Assembly (NCBI GenBank): GCA_031771865.1
Contig: JASISA010000036.1
Coordinates: forward strand, 372,001-436,000
Direction of reading: 5' to 3'
Length of the DNA: 64,000 nucleotides
Source of the DNA: Nothophaeocryptopus gaeumannii
Taxonomy: Eukaryota > Ascomycota > Dothideomycetes > Mycosphaerellales > Mycosphaerellaceae
Shown here: piece after piece, positions 31,594 to 43,561 of the stretch
Layout of the letters: every line of letters starts with the position of its first letter
Numbering within the stretch: the stretch's first letter is position 1
Notes under the pieces: generated by a model
Seen by the model: only the letters and a program-made list of their open reading frames with translations
What the model was told of the DNA's origin: nothing
The model's database searches: none
Translations under genes and position numbers: made by a program

Positions 31594-32140
31594 TCAAACC
31601 CCAACCAGACCAACGATCAAGCTCGTAACAACCCAGCTGTATTCGAGATACTCCAAAATCTTCAGCAATGCTTCAGTCTTTCGTTCGGCCTCATTGTAAT
31701 CTTCCATCCTTGGGAGCGGAATCCGTGTGATGTTCTTGCCATCCTTCGGCGCCCAGTAGTTTTTGATATGCCCTCGCGCAAACAAGATACCGATCAACAA
31801 TGCCGGCGAAGTCAACATGCGCATGAATTCGGGAATAGAGTCCGGGAACACTGCAAGACTGAATGATCCGATAATGGAAGCCAGAATCTTGGTGGCGTTA
31901 GCTTGGGTCTGTAAAGGCGTACGCATCACATACTGCCAATGCTCCCGATGCCTGAGTGGTTCTCGTCTTCCACAGTTGATTCTCTGCTTCTTTCGACCAT
32001 TCTGCAGCCTTCTTTGAAATTTCTTCGTACTTTTGCAGTTTGGTGATGGCGATGTAGGAGATGTAGCCGCCGTAGAGGGAGTAGAGAAGCTGACCCACAT
32101 GAGGAGCACGTAGAAGTGCGGATCTCGCAGCACTGTCCAT
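31594..32140 (-). CDS. Small multi-pass membrane protein, unknown function
   Basis: Exons 31934-32140 and 31594-31887 (501 nt, 166 aa). The 46-nt intron is GTATGT..AAGCTAAC..CCAAG. The start MDSAARSALLRAPHVGQLL lies just after a leader region shared with the divergent Mif2 gene. Predicted hydrophobic segments: LLYSLYGGYISYIAI, AILASIIGSFSLAVFP, LTSPALLIGILFA and SWVVTSLIVGLVGV. The loop ITKLQKYEEISKKAAEWSKEAE is amphipathic. Length and layout suggest an ER or mitochondrial membrane protein. No family recognised. The 263-bp gap to Mif2 implies a bidirectional promoter. Confidence 0.75.
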
Positions 32141-32402
32141 GTTGAACAGATGATATCGCTTGGTAAATATGGGATCGATCTGGCTGATATTGCAGTAGAA
32201 GTTGGCAAGGTGAGGTCGTTGTATTTGTTGACTTTCACATGTCGTGACGTAAGTCGAGGTGGACTCCAAGGATCTGCAAGCCTGGGGCAGGAAGCGGGCC
32301 GTTCTGTTTACACTTCTGACATCGCGAAGCTCACGCGTCCATCTCCACCACCACCCAAGACTCGACATCGCGCATTCTACGGTCTTGGACTCTTGGATCT
32401 GC

Positions 32403-35400
32403 ATGCTGGCGACCGGCAAAGAAAATCGCGCGCCGCATGCGATGGCGCCCGCTACGAAGAATGCGACACCCGGTCGGCGTAAGAAGGCAGGACAGCAACA
32501 GCAATACTTCGATGTTGGGAAGGTTGGACGGTATGCGCGCAATGGCATAGAAGAGATATACAACAATGCGCGGCCATGCTAATTGACATGTAGGAAAACC
32601 GGCATCACGCTGAAGGACACTGGTATACGAGATGAACATGGATTGGAACCGGTGTCAGGAATCTTCTCGTCACCGCAATCTGCCCAAAATGGCAATAGGA
32701 CGCTCACAAGCGAGGGCATGGACGTGCAGGAGAGTAGGTCTGATCAAGGAAAAAGCCAGGTGTTTAGAGTCTGACGCGCTTCTAGGCTCCGCTCCAGAGG
32801 TCACAGCAACATTAAAGGATCGAAAGACTCCGCGACTCCCTCCTCCGCGACAATCCACACCGAAACACACGAGCATTGGAGGATCTCCTAGGCGCATGAG
32901 CTCTGCACGCCCAGTTTCCAGGCCTGCGGCTTCCCAAGAACCCGAGTCTTCTCCACGCGCGAGTACACAGCCTCCCGCGAATCGCAAATTGGACTTTGGC
33001 ACTGTCAACCGGAATCGTAAGAGCATTCACGTCGCAGAGTCCCAGAGCCCTTTCAAGCCGAGACATACCTTGCGAAGTTCAACAGGAGCGCCTCGTGCCA
33101 GCGCATATGATATTGAGGACGACGGAGAGCCCGCACATACCTCGATCGAATACACGAACGGAATCGTGGAAGATGATGAAGATGTGGAGCCGTCTATTGA
33201 AGAAGACGATGCTCCTATGATGATGGACAACGAGGACTCCTATCCGGTCGAGGAAGAACCGACTGCAATCAGCGTGCAAGAAGCAGCAGCACCCCAGGGA
33301 CGGAAGCGAGGCAGGCCCCGGAAATCCGACCAGTCAAACAACAGTCTGCTCCAGAACTCAATATCTCGACTGGACGTTGGCGGTTCTTCCGGATCGAAGC
33401 GTTCCCGGGCCAGTCTGGAACACGAGGATGGCGAGCCTGGTCCATCGAAAAGGAAGCGGACGCCAAAAGGCAAAGAAGTCGTGGTCCAACGCGGCGATCA
33501 CGAGGAAACCATCGATCCATCTGTCTTGGCTCATGGAGACGAGTATCTCGGGCCCGCAGACGATGAAGATCAACAGCTGGATTCTCAACTGGAATCTCAG
33601 CTCCAGATCAACCACGACCCAGAGCAGCCTGCAAAGAAAAGCAAAGGACGGCCTAAGGGCAAGAAAGGCAAGGCTCCTGCGCCGCCAAGGGAAAGAGATG
33701 CCAATCGTGCAGTGCAACAACAAGGCAGCCCGAGCAAGACCAATATGTCCCCTTCAAAACGTGGAGGCAGTATGGGTCCTGTTAGTAACGTGAACCTACG
33801 AGCGCACACGCCTTTTGAGGATGCTGGTCAGAGAGCATCACGCTTTGGACGAAACTTGATCGCGCCGTTGAAATACTGGGAGAATGAAAGTCGCATCTGG
33901 AAATCCGGTGAAATTGAAGGCATCATTCGCGCAGAACATGTTGAGCAACAGAAATCGAGGACGAAACGGCGCAAGAAGAGCAGAAAGCAACATGGCCGTC
34001 TAAGGGACATCGAAGAGAAAAGCGAGACCGAGTCAACAATGCCCGATGAGTGGGAAGATGCCATGGGAGTCATCTCAGGCAAGATAGCGAGCTGGAACGC
34101 GGAAACGGAGCTTGGTGATCTTGAGGATCCAGTCGAAGAAGGTGTGTTTGCATTGCGTCCCAGGCGCTACTCAGACATGCATGTATTGACGATGACTACA
34201 GACATTGCATTTGCCGCGTCGTCAATCGTCACTCGCGACGTGGCCGGCTCGGACTTCAAGTACGCGAAGATCATGACAATACCTTTCTTCGGCGCCGGCG
34301 TGGTTGAATTGCCACCGGAAGGCTATAAGCGCGCCAAGAACAGCCGCAAGATGCAGATGGTGTTCTTCGTGCATGAGGGCAAAGTCATGGTGGAGGTTGG
34401 CGCAACTGGGATGGAAGTCAACCAATTCGCGCTCAGCAAAGGCGGTGTTTGGGTCGTTCCCAGAGGTAAGCTTGCTCCCTTCTCATTCTCCTCAGATCTT
34501 CAAGTCACGCGCACCCCGGGGGAGTATCTATTCTTCCCCGGAGATTGTCTGGTTCTGAGTCGGTACCGCTTCGGCACGATTCCAGCTCGATCACCGTACG
34601 TGGCTCTCACACCCATGGCAAATGGCCGGCATGACTGGCACCTCCGTCTCGCGACAAGCGGTGAACTCACCACAAGAACAATGCGACGATTTTATGTTCT
34701 GGATTGCTTGGGAAATGCAGCCAGCCATCTGGACCGTAGAGAAGGTGTCTACGCGAAGCGCATCCCATACTGCTTCGTTGCCATGGCGGTGTATGTGCGA
34801 CCAACGCTGTCATTTTAACACTCGGTTTCACGGTCGCACCGCTCGAGCTGCTGCCCGGCGTGACACGATGCACCGCCGGCCGATGGTGGAGCATCGCCCG
34901 TGAAATGCAGGACGAAGGACCCGCTGGCTTGCGGCGACCACATATCCTGTAGATGTGCTGCGGTGCAACAGAACTGTCGCTCGCCTGTCGACATGACAAG
35001 GCAATGCATATGCGTGGTCCGTGGGCTGGAGACCGGAACACAAGGTCAACTTACCTGGTCCCTGCCTCTTACCTGCCCTCGCAGGACGCCACCATGCTTG
35101 CCTCCCTACTATTGACTTGGTGTGGGTGGCGGGTGGGTCTTCCGGCCAGCGGGCCTTGTACTCTTGCGGTGCGCTGTGCAACGTTGCAGCACATCCGAGC
35201 GGTCTTCGTCTCTCCTCTGGTTCATCGCATACTTCGATCGCCGTTCGCATACGCGAGGGAGGCCCACGCTCTCAATCCCTCACATTTCCCTACCCTGCCC
35301 ACGCTACTCTACTATACCTGGAATTGCGTCTCGGAAAGTCAGCTGACAGGAATGTTTCCAGGGAACAATTACGCCATCACCAACGAGAGCAGGACCAAGA

Positions 35401-35450
35401 CCGCGAAGATTTTCTTTGCGCAGGGATGTGAGGTTCGCGCGCGCGGATAA
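32403..35450 (+). CDS. mif2: CENP-C/Mif2 centromere protein
   Basis: Four exons: 32403-32530, 32594-32733, 32786-34465, 35362-35450 (2037 nt, 678 aa). The N-terminus has QQQQYFDVGKVGRKTGITLK and DTGIRDEHGLEPVSGIFSSP, the conserved Mif2 N-terminal block that contacts inner-kinetochore partners. AT-hook-like GRKRGRPRK occurs in the middle. The CENP-C motif is near residues 441-455 (RASRFGRNLIAPLKYWENE), which binds the CENP-A nucleosome acidic patch. The C-terminal cupin dimerisation domain (about 555-678) ends NYAITNESRTKTAKIFFAQ. The third intron cuts the cupin at VVPRG/NNYAI and is 896 nt, more than ten times its neighbours. Without the last exon the cupin would be truncated. Divergent from the small membrane-protein gene. 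Confidence 0.92.
34466..35361 (+). other. Oversized 896-nt intron in mif2
   Basis: Donor GTAAGC at 34466; branch CAGCTGACAGG and acceptor TTTCCAG at 35361. The first 30 nt and last 40 nt look like an ordinary small intron. The roughly 830 nt between has no recognised domain on either strand and no obvious terminal repeats. It is probably an old insertion. Read-through from the donor would stay open to 34818. Confidence 0.75.
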
Positions 35451-37261
35451 TGCGTTGTTAACGGTGCATGAGATGTGCGTTGTTCATGATCCTTCCGATC
35501 CTTCATTCAAAGGATCCAGACTTGCTACGACGGCTACAATGTTACGACAATAGCAGACTTTTGATGTGCGTAGAGTTTGTATGCGCTATGCGATGCCGAG
35601 TCGGACTCCGGATGATGGCGCGCAGCAGCAGCAGGTCTTGAGAAAGACGTTGGTCCAAGGTTGGTGATCACCTGCGCACCGGCTAAAGCGGAGTTGGAGG
35701 AGGCGGGAGCTTTTTTCGCCATGTGAGCCTGTTGCTTGCCTTAAAGTATGCAGGTGCATGAGTTGACGAATGATCAAAGGAAGCAATGTGTGCGCGGCGT
35801 TGGTTCTTGCTTGGAAGCTTATCGTGAAGAAGAGAAAGATCCGGGCAACATTGTAAACAGAAGACTTGTTATCCGGATGCTGGGGTCGTCGTTGATGAAT
35901 TTTAGATACCCGATCCTTCAAAGCGCTTGTTTGGCTGCGAAACTGCATGTCTCAAGTTATTTCCAACATTCCCGATCCTCGGAATATCGACGTCTTGGGC
36001 AGCTTTTGCTCAGTGCAAGCAGGTGGGTCGTGGGTGAAATGGCGAGGAAGATGCGTTAGAGTTGGCGCGCATAGCTGGACTAGCGCTGGGACCCATCGCA
36101 AGATACTCCGCTTGCCTTCTCATCGTATGCATCACATCCTGAACCTTCGCGGAGTGGTCATCAGCGAGGTCAGGTGGTGGCAGAAAGTGGCTAGAAAAGG
36201 ACCTCAGCAAATTATCCAAAGTAGGAAATCGTATCATACTATTCGTACCGGTACCCGAGTTGAGGTTACCCTTGAATGCATACAGCTTTTTTGGCTCCGC
36301 GTATCAGACCGGGATGTCTGTGTAGGCTCACCGACAAGTAGTAGGATCGATTCGCGAACAAAGACGATCACAGATGACTACTACTACGTGTTTACTGAGC
36401 CAACGCATCGCATACATGAACATGAATCAAATGACTTAAACCGTTGGCCTTATACATTGTTCGAGTCAGATTGTTGCAGCAAAAGGCGATGATGGGACTA
36501 GTCGGGATGGTGGGGAGAAGCTGAAACTCGCTGCTAAGAAACGTGTTGTGTCGGCATTGAGAAGTGCAGTATGCAGGTATTCCGTGCGTGCGCGCGGGAA
36601 CAGCAGGATCTTTATGCGGTAGGCTGGAACTTTTTAGGGTCCATGAACTCTGATATGAGAGTTCGAGGAGGTGGAGGTTGGAGGAAGTCATCGAACTCAG
36701 TCTGTCGGAGTGATACATCCGGTAGGCGCTCGAACTTGGATGCGACACTTTGGTAGGCCTAAATCTGGTTGCCTGCTGTCGCGACCACGGACCGCATGTC
36801 CGGCAGACGGGAAGGTTGCGCGTGGGGAACTTGACGGCTCCTGAAGACAAGGCAGCCTGGCTTTCTGATACTAAATGCTGTCAAGACCTTGCGATTGCTG
36901 AGCCGTGGTTTCACTGAAACTTGCAGAGATGGTAATCGAGAGGCAATCGAGTATAGACAAGAGGTACTGCGCCTGCATAGAGCGGCACGTAAAGCCAGCG
37001 ATCAAGTGTGAAGAGTGGACTGCATTAGAACTGGAGTCCACCTCGGTCAAGGCCTTGTCCAGAAGCCCCGCCCAGCGGTGACTTGAAGGCTGAAGTTGAC
37101 ATGCAGGGCAATGCCAGTTCATGTACGTTCCTGTGTCTTCGCTGGAGTAATCGGACACACGAATCTGTCCCTAATTAGTCTCGTGCGTTGCAGACACATC
37201 GCTGGTGTCGCACGCATTGTCGGAGGGCGGTGATCTGGTTCGCTGCTGTCATGCAAACGCA
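35451..37261. other. Intergenic, no gene supported
   Basis: 1.8 kb between the convergent ends of mif2 and the tubulin-folding gene. A 62-codon minus frame (35534-35722, MAKKAPASSNSALAG...) is the only one that looks faintly coding, but no family or splice model could be supported. Confidence 0.4.
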
Positions 37262-38275
37262 TCAGAACTCGTTGTCCTCATCGGCCAGCTCATCCAGTAC
37301 CGGGAAGTCTCCAACCTCGACGCGCTCGGGACGGACGAAGACCCCAAAGTTAGGCTGGCACTCGAAATAGCGTTTACCTTTGACACTGCCATCGTTTTTG
37401 CCCGTAGGTTCATCGAGCACGACTCCGATCCAGGCGCCAATTCCACCAGGGATTTCGGATACATTGCCAATGTAGCGGACTGTACCGCGCCTGTGGTCGA
37501 TCTCCGGCAGTAGTCGACAACGTGCACCTTGCTGAATGCTGCGCTCTTCGACTTCGCGATAAGAAGCATTGACTTTCTGCTGTTCAATGTCAGGCGCGTT
37601 AGGGTCGAAGCGGCCCAACTTGTGAGCTTTCTTCCAGGCGAGGACGCTGTCGGTGCGATTCTCGTACTCGGTGGTTGGCATTTCATACTTTTGCACGGAC
37701 GATACGTCGGTGAAGTCGGCCCGCGCTCCTGGAGGCCGGACATCGATGACCTGGCATGGCAGTGATCAGCACTTGTATTTTCTCCATGTGGAGAGCGCGT
37801 TGAACAGAAGGGAGATTGAGGGTCATTGATGTCCATATCAGACGTCTCGGCTCATGGATTATGTCTCAGCCAGCTTGACTAGTCCCGTGATGAGAAGGCC
37901 CAAAGGACGTATGTTTTCTAGTGGCACTGCTATAAACAGCCTTGTGGTGATATTGCGGCGCAGCAGAGAGTGCGTTCTCAGGCCGGAATTGGAGGGCGGG
38001 ATATAGGACAGGATGAGACATGAACTGTGGCCGCCTACCTGCAGCTCTGCATATGCCTGCAGCGGCCATGCTCCTATTTGCGTGGCTTCCTCATCTGCAG
38101 CCTCGAGGGCCTGCGGAGGCTGCGATGCAACTTTCAAGCTCAGTCGCTGCGATGCTGCCGGCACGCCCGTGATAGGCTCCAGGCGGCTCTTCAGAGTCGC
38201 AATAGTCCATGATGGCGTAACACGGCGCTCAGAGGAAGAATTCTCCGACCTGATGAGCAGGGGAATGTCGGCCAT
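37262..38275 (-). CDS. alf1: Tubulin-folding cofactor B (Alf1/Alp11)
   Basis: Exons 38039-38275 and 37262-37750 (726 nt, 241 aa). The start is MADIPLLIRSENSSSERRVT. Residues 4-80 form the ubiquitin-like domain (TIATLKSRLEPITGVPAASQ, LSLKV). A helical linker (ENRTDSVLAWKKAHKLGRFD) is characteristic of cofactor B. The C-terminal CAP-Gly domain has GAWIGVVLDEPTGKNDGSVK and the GKNDG microtubule/EEY-binding loop, then FGVFVRPERVEVGDFP. Ends in DEDNEF, an acidic tail as in TBCB orthologues. The protein captures folding intermediates of alpha-tubulin in the cytosol, upstream of cofactor E. The intron is 288 nt (GTAGGC..TGCCAG), long for this genome. Length equals that of known orthologues. Confidence 0.93.
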
Positions 38276-41071
38276 GGCAATAGAGTTTGGGCGTGGCAGA
38301 AGAGGGCTGAGGTCCGCGCCGACGGTCTCTGGAGTGGGTGGTCTTCGGCAGTTTGAGGCTCCTTTGCCAGTTTGAGCAGTGTAGAAGATTGGAGGAGGGG
38401 GGGAGGGGCGTGCTGTGCTTTCTCGGGGACGCGTGCTGGTGGTCCAGGACTCGTCGGGCGAGGTGGCTGAATGCGCTGATGAAGGGAAGAAGCTCAGAAG
38501 GCGAGTCGTCGGCGCCAAGGATCTATCATCTCGCAAACGACGTCTCGCGGTTCCAATTCGCCGGGCGGCTGAGGTGAGGTTGACAAGGTTTGCCTTCACG
38601 TGCGCGCTCAAACCTTCCCTGCTTCGGAACAAGAAGCGGAACCCTCGATGACATTGGGCTCCTGCAAGTGGACAGCGTCCGCCGGAGATGGAGATGGAGA
38701 TTGCTGCCACAGATACCTGGCTGGAGTGTATTGTGGACTGGGAGGGTAATAAGATAATGGTTGACGGCGCCAAGCTGGCATCTCTCATCAACCCTCAGGG
38801 AGCAGAGGCGCAGCGTGACGCAAAGCGCGATCTCCAGCAGCAGCAGGCGAAACGGCCGGACATGTCCTTCACCGCTCCAACGATGCACTCTAATTTAGCT
38901 TGAACATGGTACAGCTTGGAGGAACATGTTCGGCGCTTGCTCTAGCGCAGCACTACCACAGTACCTAGATGTTGGTGATGGTGTAAGGTTTTTGCTCCTC
39001 AACCTCTCACGCGGCCACGTCGTTTCGTTTGGGACTCGACCTGACCGAAGGGACCCTCCCAGCCCGCGCAGGAGCCGAACAGGACATTCTGTCCTCGCTC
39101 GCCTCGCTTGCCACTGCGCTGGAGGGATCTTCTCTGCCACCGCCAGCACCATTCTGGCTTGCCCGCCAACGACAATATGGCCCTCGTCCAGCATCGTCAG
39201 ACCGCGCGGCTGTCTGCAGCAAATCCCGTCAGACAAGCTTCGAACTGGCTCTGACATATCAGAAACGCTATGCTGGCTAGCGCGAGAAAAGCTCAGATCG
39301 CCTGTTCAGCAGAGACGCAAGTCATTATTCGCTTGGATCCCTAAAAGCTGTCCTGCAGCTATCCCTGGGAATTGCATTGTTCTGTCAGACACGCCCACAC
39401 CGACTGTCGGCGCACCATGCTCTGCGATAGATCGAGTGGATTCCAGCAGCGCCGCTATCGTTCTCGCCCTCCCGCCCGCCGCCCCTCCCTCAGCAGCTCA
39501 GCACGCGCGGGAGAGGGAACAGTGGGGCGAGGGGCGAGGGGCTCTTATGTGAGGAGCAGACACTCGGCCAGCGAGGGATCCACGAGACCAGACAAGCAGA
39601 AACCGCGTTACACCAGCCCGCTCCACGCACTGTACTTGACACTCGTTCCGGCCCAGCCAGTCGGCAGTTCCTTGACCGCCTCACACATTCCTCTAGCGTG
39701 ACAGAAATCACGTTGGAATGCCGCGAGCGTGCACGCTCTCCACAGTCATGTTTGAGTAATGTCTCCATCGTCGTGATCGGCGCTGTCTGCTGGCTCACCA
39801 CTTCTGAATCTTCTTCTTACCCGTTGCCGCAGACCTCCGAGTCCGCTGCGAACGCAAGCGGAGAATTGTACGAGGCTAGACTACAGCCAGATCGTGGCGA
39901 TCTTAGTTAGGTACCGTCCAATCCATGCTGCTTTCCGAGACATTTGCCCAAATTCACCGCTCTGCGCCGGCGACCGCACCTCGTCTGCTGGAGTGCTGGG
40001 AAAGCTCGAGTCAAAGCAGACTTAACCAGCAACGTTACTGCTAGTCATCGATCAATTGGTGGCGGGCGTCGTCAGTCTGCACGCACCAGACGCAGGACTT
40101 GAGAACGGCTTGTATTTGGTTGTCCATTTTCCTAGCCGCATGCCGTCACAGAAGCTGGTGCATGCACGATCGACAGCTAAATCCCTGGCAGAGGCTGCAT
40201 GACAACAAGCCGAGTACATCTCGTAGGAGGACCCGGCCCAAGCCCCCCAAACCGGGCTACTTCCATGTAGTCTGGCAAGCGGCATAAGGCGAGCTAGCCG
40301 GAACAGCAGAGCGAATTGTAGGAGGTACTGGCCTTGCCTCCGCCGTGTGAACAAGAAGCGCCATGTTATGCAGGATTCGCTGTAGGTTTCGCCGGTGAAG
40401 ACTAGGATCTTTCTACAACCAGCCGTCGAGTGTTGTCAATGTGTTTCCCCCTTGCACTGGCTGTCATTGGTTCGACCCAGAGGCTCGGAAGGGGGCTTGA
40501 CCGTATCTCTTGCATGTCGTTCTTGCTCCTCACAATCCGCGTCTGGCGCCAAAGACAGTGCTGCAGCAGACATTGTTTCCCTTCGTCCACCTTCCTCGGC
40601 GGTGCCCAATGACCGATCGTGCACACAGGCACCATCTCGTCTCGTGCCGCGGTGCAACGTGACGTTTCGCCTCCAGTTGAAACGATCTTGGAGACGTCCG
40701 AACCAAGTCGACCGACTGTCCCGTTTCAACTCGGGCGAAGTTTCGCCTTGCCGGGGTTTCCTCGTACGCTGCAGATGCTGGCACTGTGGGCTGGTGCTGT
40801 AGCGTTCGTACTTATACTTGGGTGTGACCGGCCCAGTCTAAGCGACCAATCTTGTCGAAGCGAACCGAGAGAAGGAAGGGTGTTGTGTAATGCTGGCCTA
40901 TAACCCAACCTGGGAAGGAAATGAACGTCACTTGAGCAGACGAAATCTCCACCGATCCACCGCATACCTGGTCGGTCAAGAACTACCTACTACCGCAACG
41001 GACACTTTCGATCATTCTTCGGTACCACCAAGGGCCGCCTCACGTCCGCGGATCTCGTTGGATGGTCGAAG
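38276..41071. other. Long intergenic region, no gene supported
   Basis: 2.8 kb between the divergent alf1 and Myb genes. Many short frames occur on both strands but none has a domain, signal peptide or convincing splice model. GC-rich segments with CT runs occur (39430-39600, 40430-40780). It could hold non-coding RNA or a lineage-specific gene, but neither can be shown. Confidence 0.4.
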
Positions 41072-42435
41072 GTGCCATCTTTGTCACGATACAACTACAC
41101 ACGAAGAACCAGATACTTGATCTCCATTGATCTCCCGAGCTCCCAAGGACAATATCGATCGTACATACCGACCGGCTATCTACTCAGGCGATTCCCCAAG
41201 ACTTCAACTGCTACCGCTAAGCTGGCCGTAAAGCCAGCAACGGCCGCAACCGTGGATATCTCCTCGTTGTTGGAGCGGCCAAAGTCAGCATCGTCTCCAG
41301 GCAATGCTAGCAGCAGCTCTAAGACAACGAACAGCAGCAGAACCAAGGACGACATCGCGACAGACTTAGCTCAACCCTCAACAATCACAACGGTCACGAC
41401 GCCAGCACCGTACGCAGCGCCGTCCATAGACGCTTCGCATCAGTTTCCGCCGACCTTTCCACCAATGCAGACCGTTCAGTACGCGCAACATTATCCTCCC
41501 GGACCTCCACACTATCACCCAATGACGAGCTACTCTCCCTACCCGCCGGCGTCATTATCGGATCCAAGGCTCCCACCAGGAATACCGATCTCTCACATTC
41601 CAGGACCGAGTAACAAGCGTCTCGCACCGCCTCATCCTCACCCATCCGAGACGCCTGCGAAGAAGAAGCAATCGAAATGGACGGCCGACGAAGATCGATC
41701 GATCATTGAGTTGCGAGGGAATGGCATGAAGTGGGAAGACATCTCGAAGCACCTGCCTGGTCGCAGTGCTATCAGTTGTCGATTGCGCTTTCAGAACTAC
41801 CTCGAGCGACGATCAGAATGGGACGAGGAGAAGAAGAATAAGCTCGCGCGGCTTTACGAGCGGTAAGTTGCGCCCCGTTCCAGATCGTGTCCACAGAGTG
41901 TCGCTAACGGTCAGCATGTAGGTTCAAGAAGGACATGTGGGAGAAGATCTCTAAAGAGATGCAACTACCTTGGCGCGCCGCGGAAGCGATGCACTGGCAG
42001 ATCGGCGAAGTCGAAATGGCCCAGCGAGCGAACGTTCCTGTCTTTCATCTGGCGGGCCAGCAAGGCTCAGGATCGTCGCAAGCAGGCGCTGGGTCGGAAG
42101 GAAGATCAAGTACCTCCCCGTCGGCAGGGAGTGCGATACCACCCGGCGCAATGGCGTACACGCACACGCACAGCCACGGTCTGCCTCAGATTCAACAGCC
42201 TCTTTCGTATCCCGTCTCGCCCATCCAGACGCGACTGCGTCGGAGTAGTGACGAATTATCGCCCGGCTCTGGTCTACGGCAACGAGCGGATTCTGCACGG
42301 TCGGTGCCCAACTCATCGACCCTCAGTAGGGCACCCCTTCCTCCTCTCGCAGACGTAACGGGCCCCCCTCCTGGCGCACCGCTTCGATACACCTTACCGC
42401 CAGTGGTAACATCGTCAGATCTCGGAAGACGATGA
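41072..42435 (+). CDS. Myb/SANT DNA-binding protein
   Basis: Exons 41072-41862 and 41922-42435 (434 aa). The intron GTAAGT..CGCTAAC..ATGTAG is 59 nt. Residues about 201-247 are one Myb/SANT repeat (KWTADEDRSIIELRGNGMKW then EDISKHLPGRSAISCRLRFQ) with tryptophans in the first helix region. After the intron a second, less typical SANT-like segment follows (KKDMWEKISKEMQLPWRAAE). Flanks are Pro/Ser/Tyr-rich (PPGPPHYHPMTSYSPYPPAS), typical of fungal transcription factors. The start at 41072 is the first ATG of the frame and uncertain; a more conserved-looking block begins near VDISSLLERPKSAS. Nuclear regulator by inference; target unknown. Confidence 0.82.
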
Positions 42436-43561
42436 CAACCAATGAACCATTATTCGTTGATATAGCCTGACATAGGCATGGGATCTCTTGAGTTGGGAAC
42501 TTTTCTCGGGATTGGGGTCGCATCATCAGCAATTCAGTATGCATCGCATGAAACGAAGCTCACGACTTTCCTAAGATCAACGCCTTGGAAACGCAGTTGC
42601 ATAGAGATGTAGAAGACGACGCAGCAGGCAAGCAAGCAAGCCAGCCAGGAAGCAACCGAAGCAACACGGCCTATTTTCGAAGCGGCAGCCGCAAAAACAA
42701 CGATTGTACCAACACCTTTATGACGACGATGATGACAACAACGACTGTAGCATAGGCATCAGTTACGAATAGCTAGATAGGCAGCCAGCAGCGAACTGCG
42801 ATGCGCGACGTCGAGGCAAGACAACAGAAGTAATGGAGACGAAGAGGAGAGATCAATGTCGAACGTACCTGACAAGGCGATGAAGATGGGGAGGGTTGAG
42901 ATGTGCCAACGGTGTCGAAGTATTGGTATTCAGACAGTTCTAGGTGATGGAGTGGTGACATAGTCGGATGAAACGACGTTGAGATAACCGTGGGCTTGTG
43001 CTTGTGCGTCCCGAGACAACCTTTCTGCTGCCCACATGGCTATTTTGTGCTTCCATCCTCGTGGCTCCCAGACATACTTCGTTGTATAACGTTTACTACA
43101 ATCTCCCAGGTCGACGGGGGTTGCCTTGGTCAGAGGTCGTTGCTGTGAGAGGCATGTGCAGCGATTCGTTGTGTGATGGAACGGAGCGCCTAAAACAATG
43201 TCGATCGTGGTTCGTGAAGAAGAGTACAAGGCCGTCAATGCTTTCGCGTTGACGATATGGAGAAGGGAAGCCCGTCAATGATATCATGAAGCCAGAATGT
43301 AGAAAGGATCCAAGCCGGCGACGACCTCTGACCACAAAGCTTGACCAACTGCACGTGATTTGGAACTAAGCTGCTGTTCTATTCGTCGCAACGGTTTCAC
43401 ATCCTCGCAGGCTCGAAGCTCGAGTCCTGGCCTGCCTGCCTGACGACACGTCCATGTAAGATGCGTGTCACGACAGCACAGCACGAAGAGCCCCACCATA
43501 CCAGACTTCGCCAATCGAGGCTTGCGTGCGACAGAGAGGAGAAAGAAGAAAGAGCTGCGGA
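42436..43561. other. Intergenic, no gene recognised
   Basis: 3' region of the Myb gene and promoter of the Hook gene. Contains an AAGC/CAGC-rich microrepeat (about 42627-42660). No supported coding frame. Confidence 0.45.

Noticed and set aside
34466..34818. Mif2 C-terminus reading through the donor
   Set aside because: Sequence after VVPRG does not resemble a cupin end, whereas the exon at 35362-35450 does and joins in phase.
35534..35722. 62-aa minus-strand protein MAKKAPASSN...
   Set aside because: Composition is plausible for a small protein, but no family, no good splice extension and no conserved end could be shown.
38688..38903. 71-aa plus-strand frame
   Set aside because: Short, no motif, inside a long region without other coding signal.
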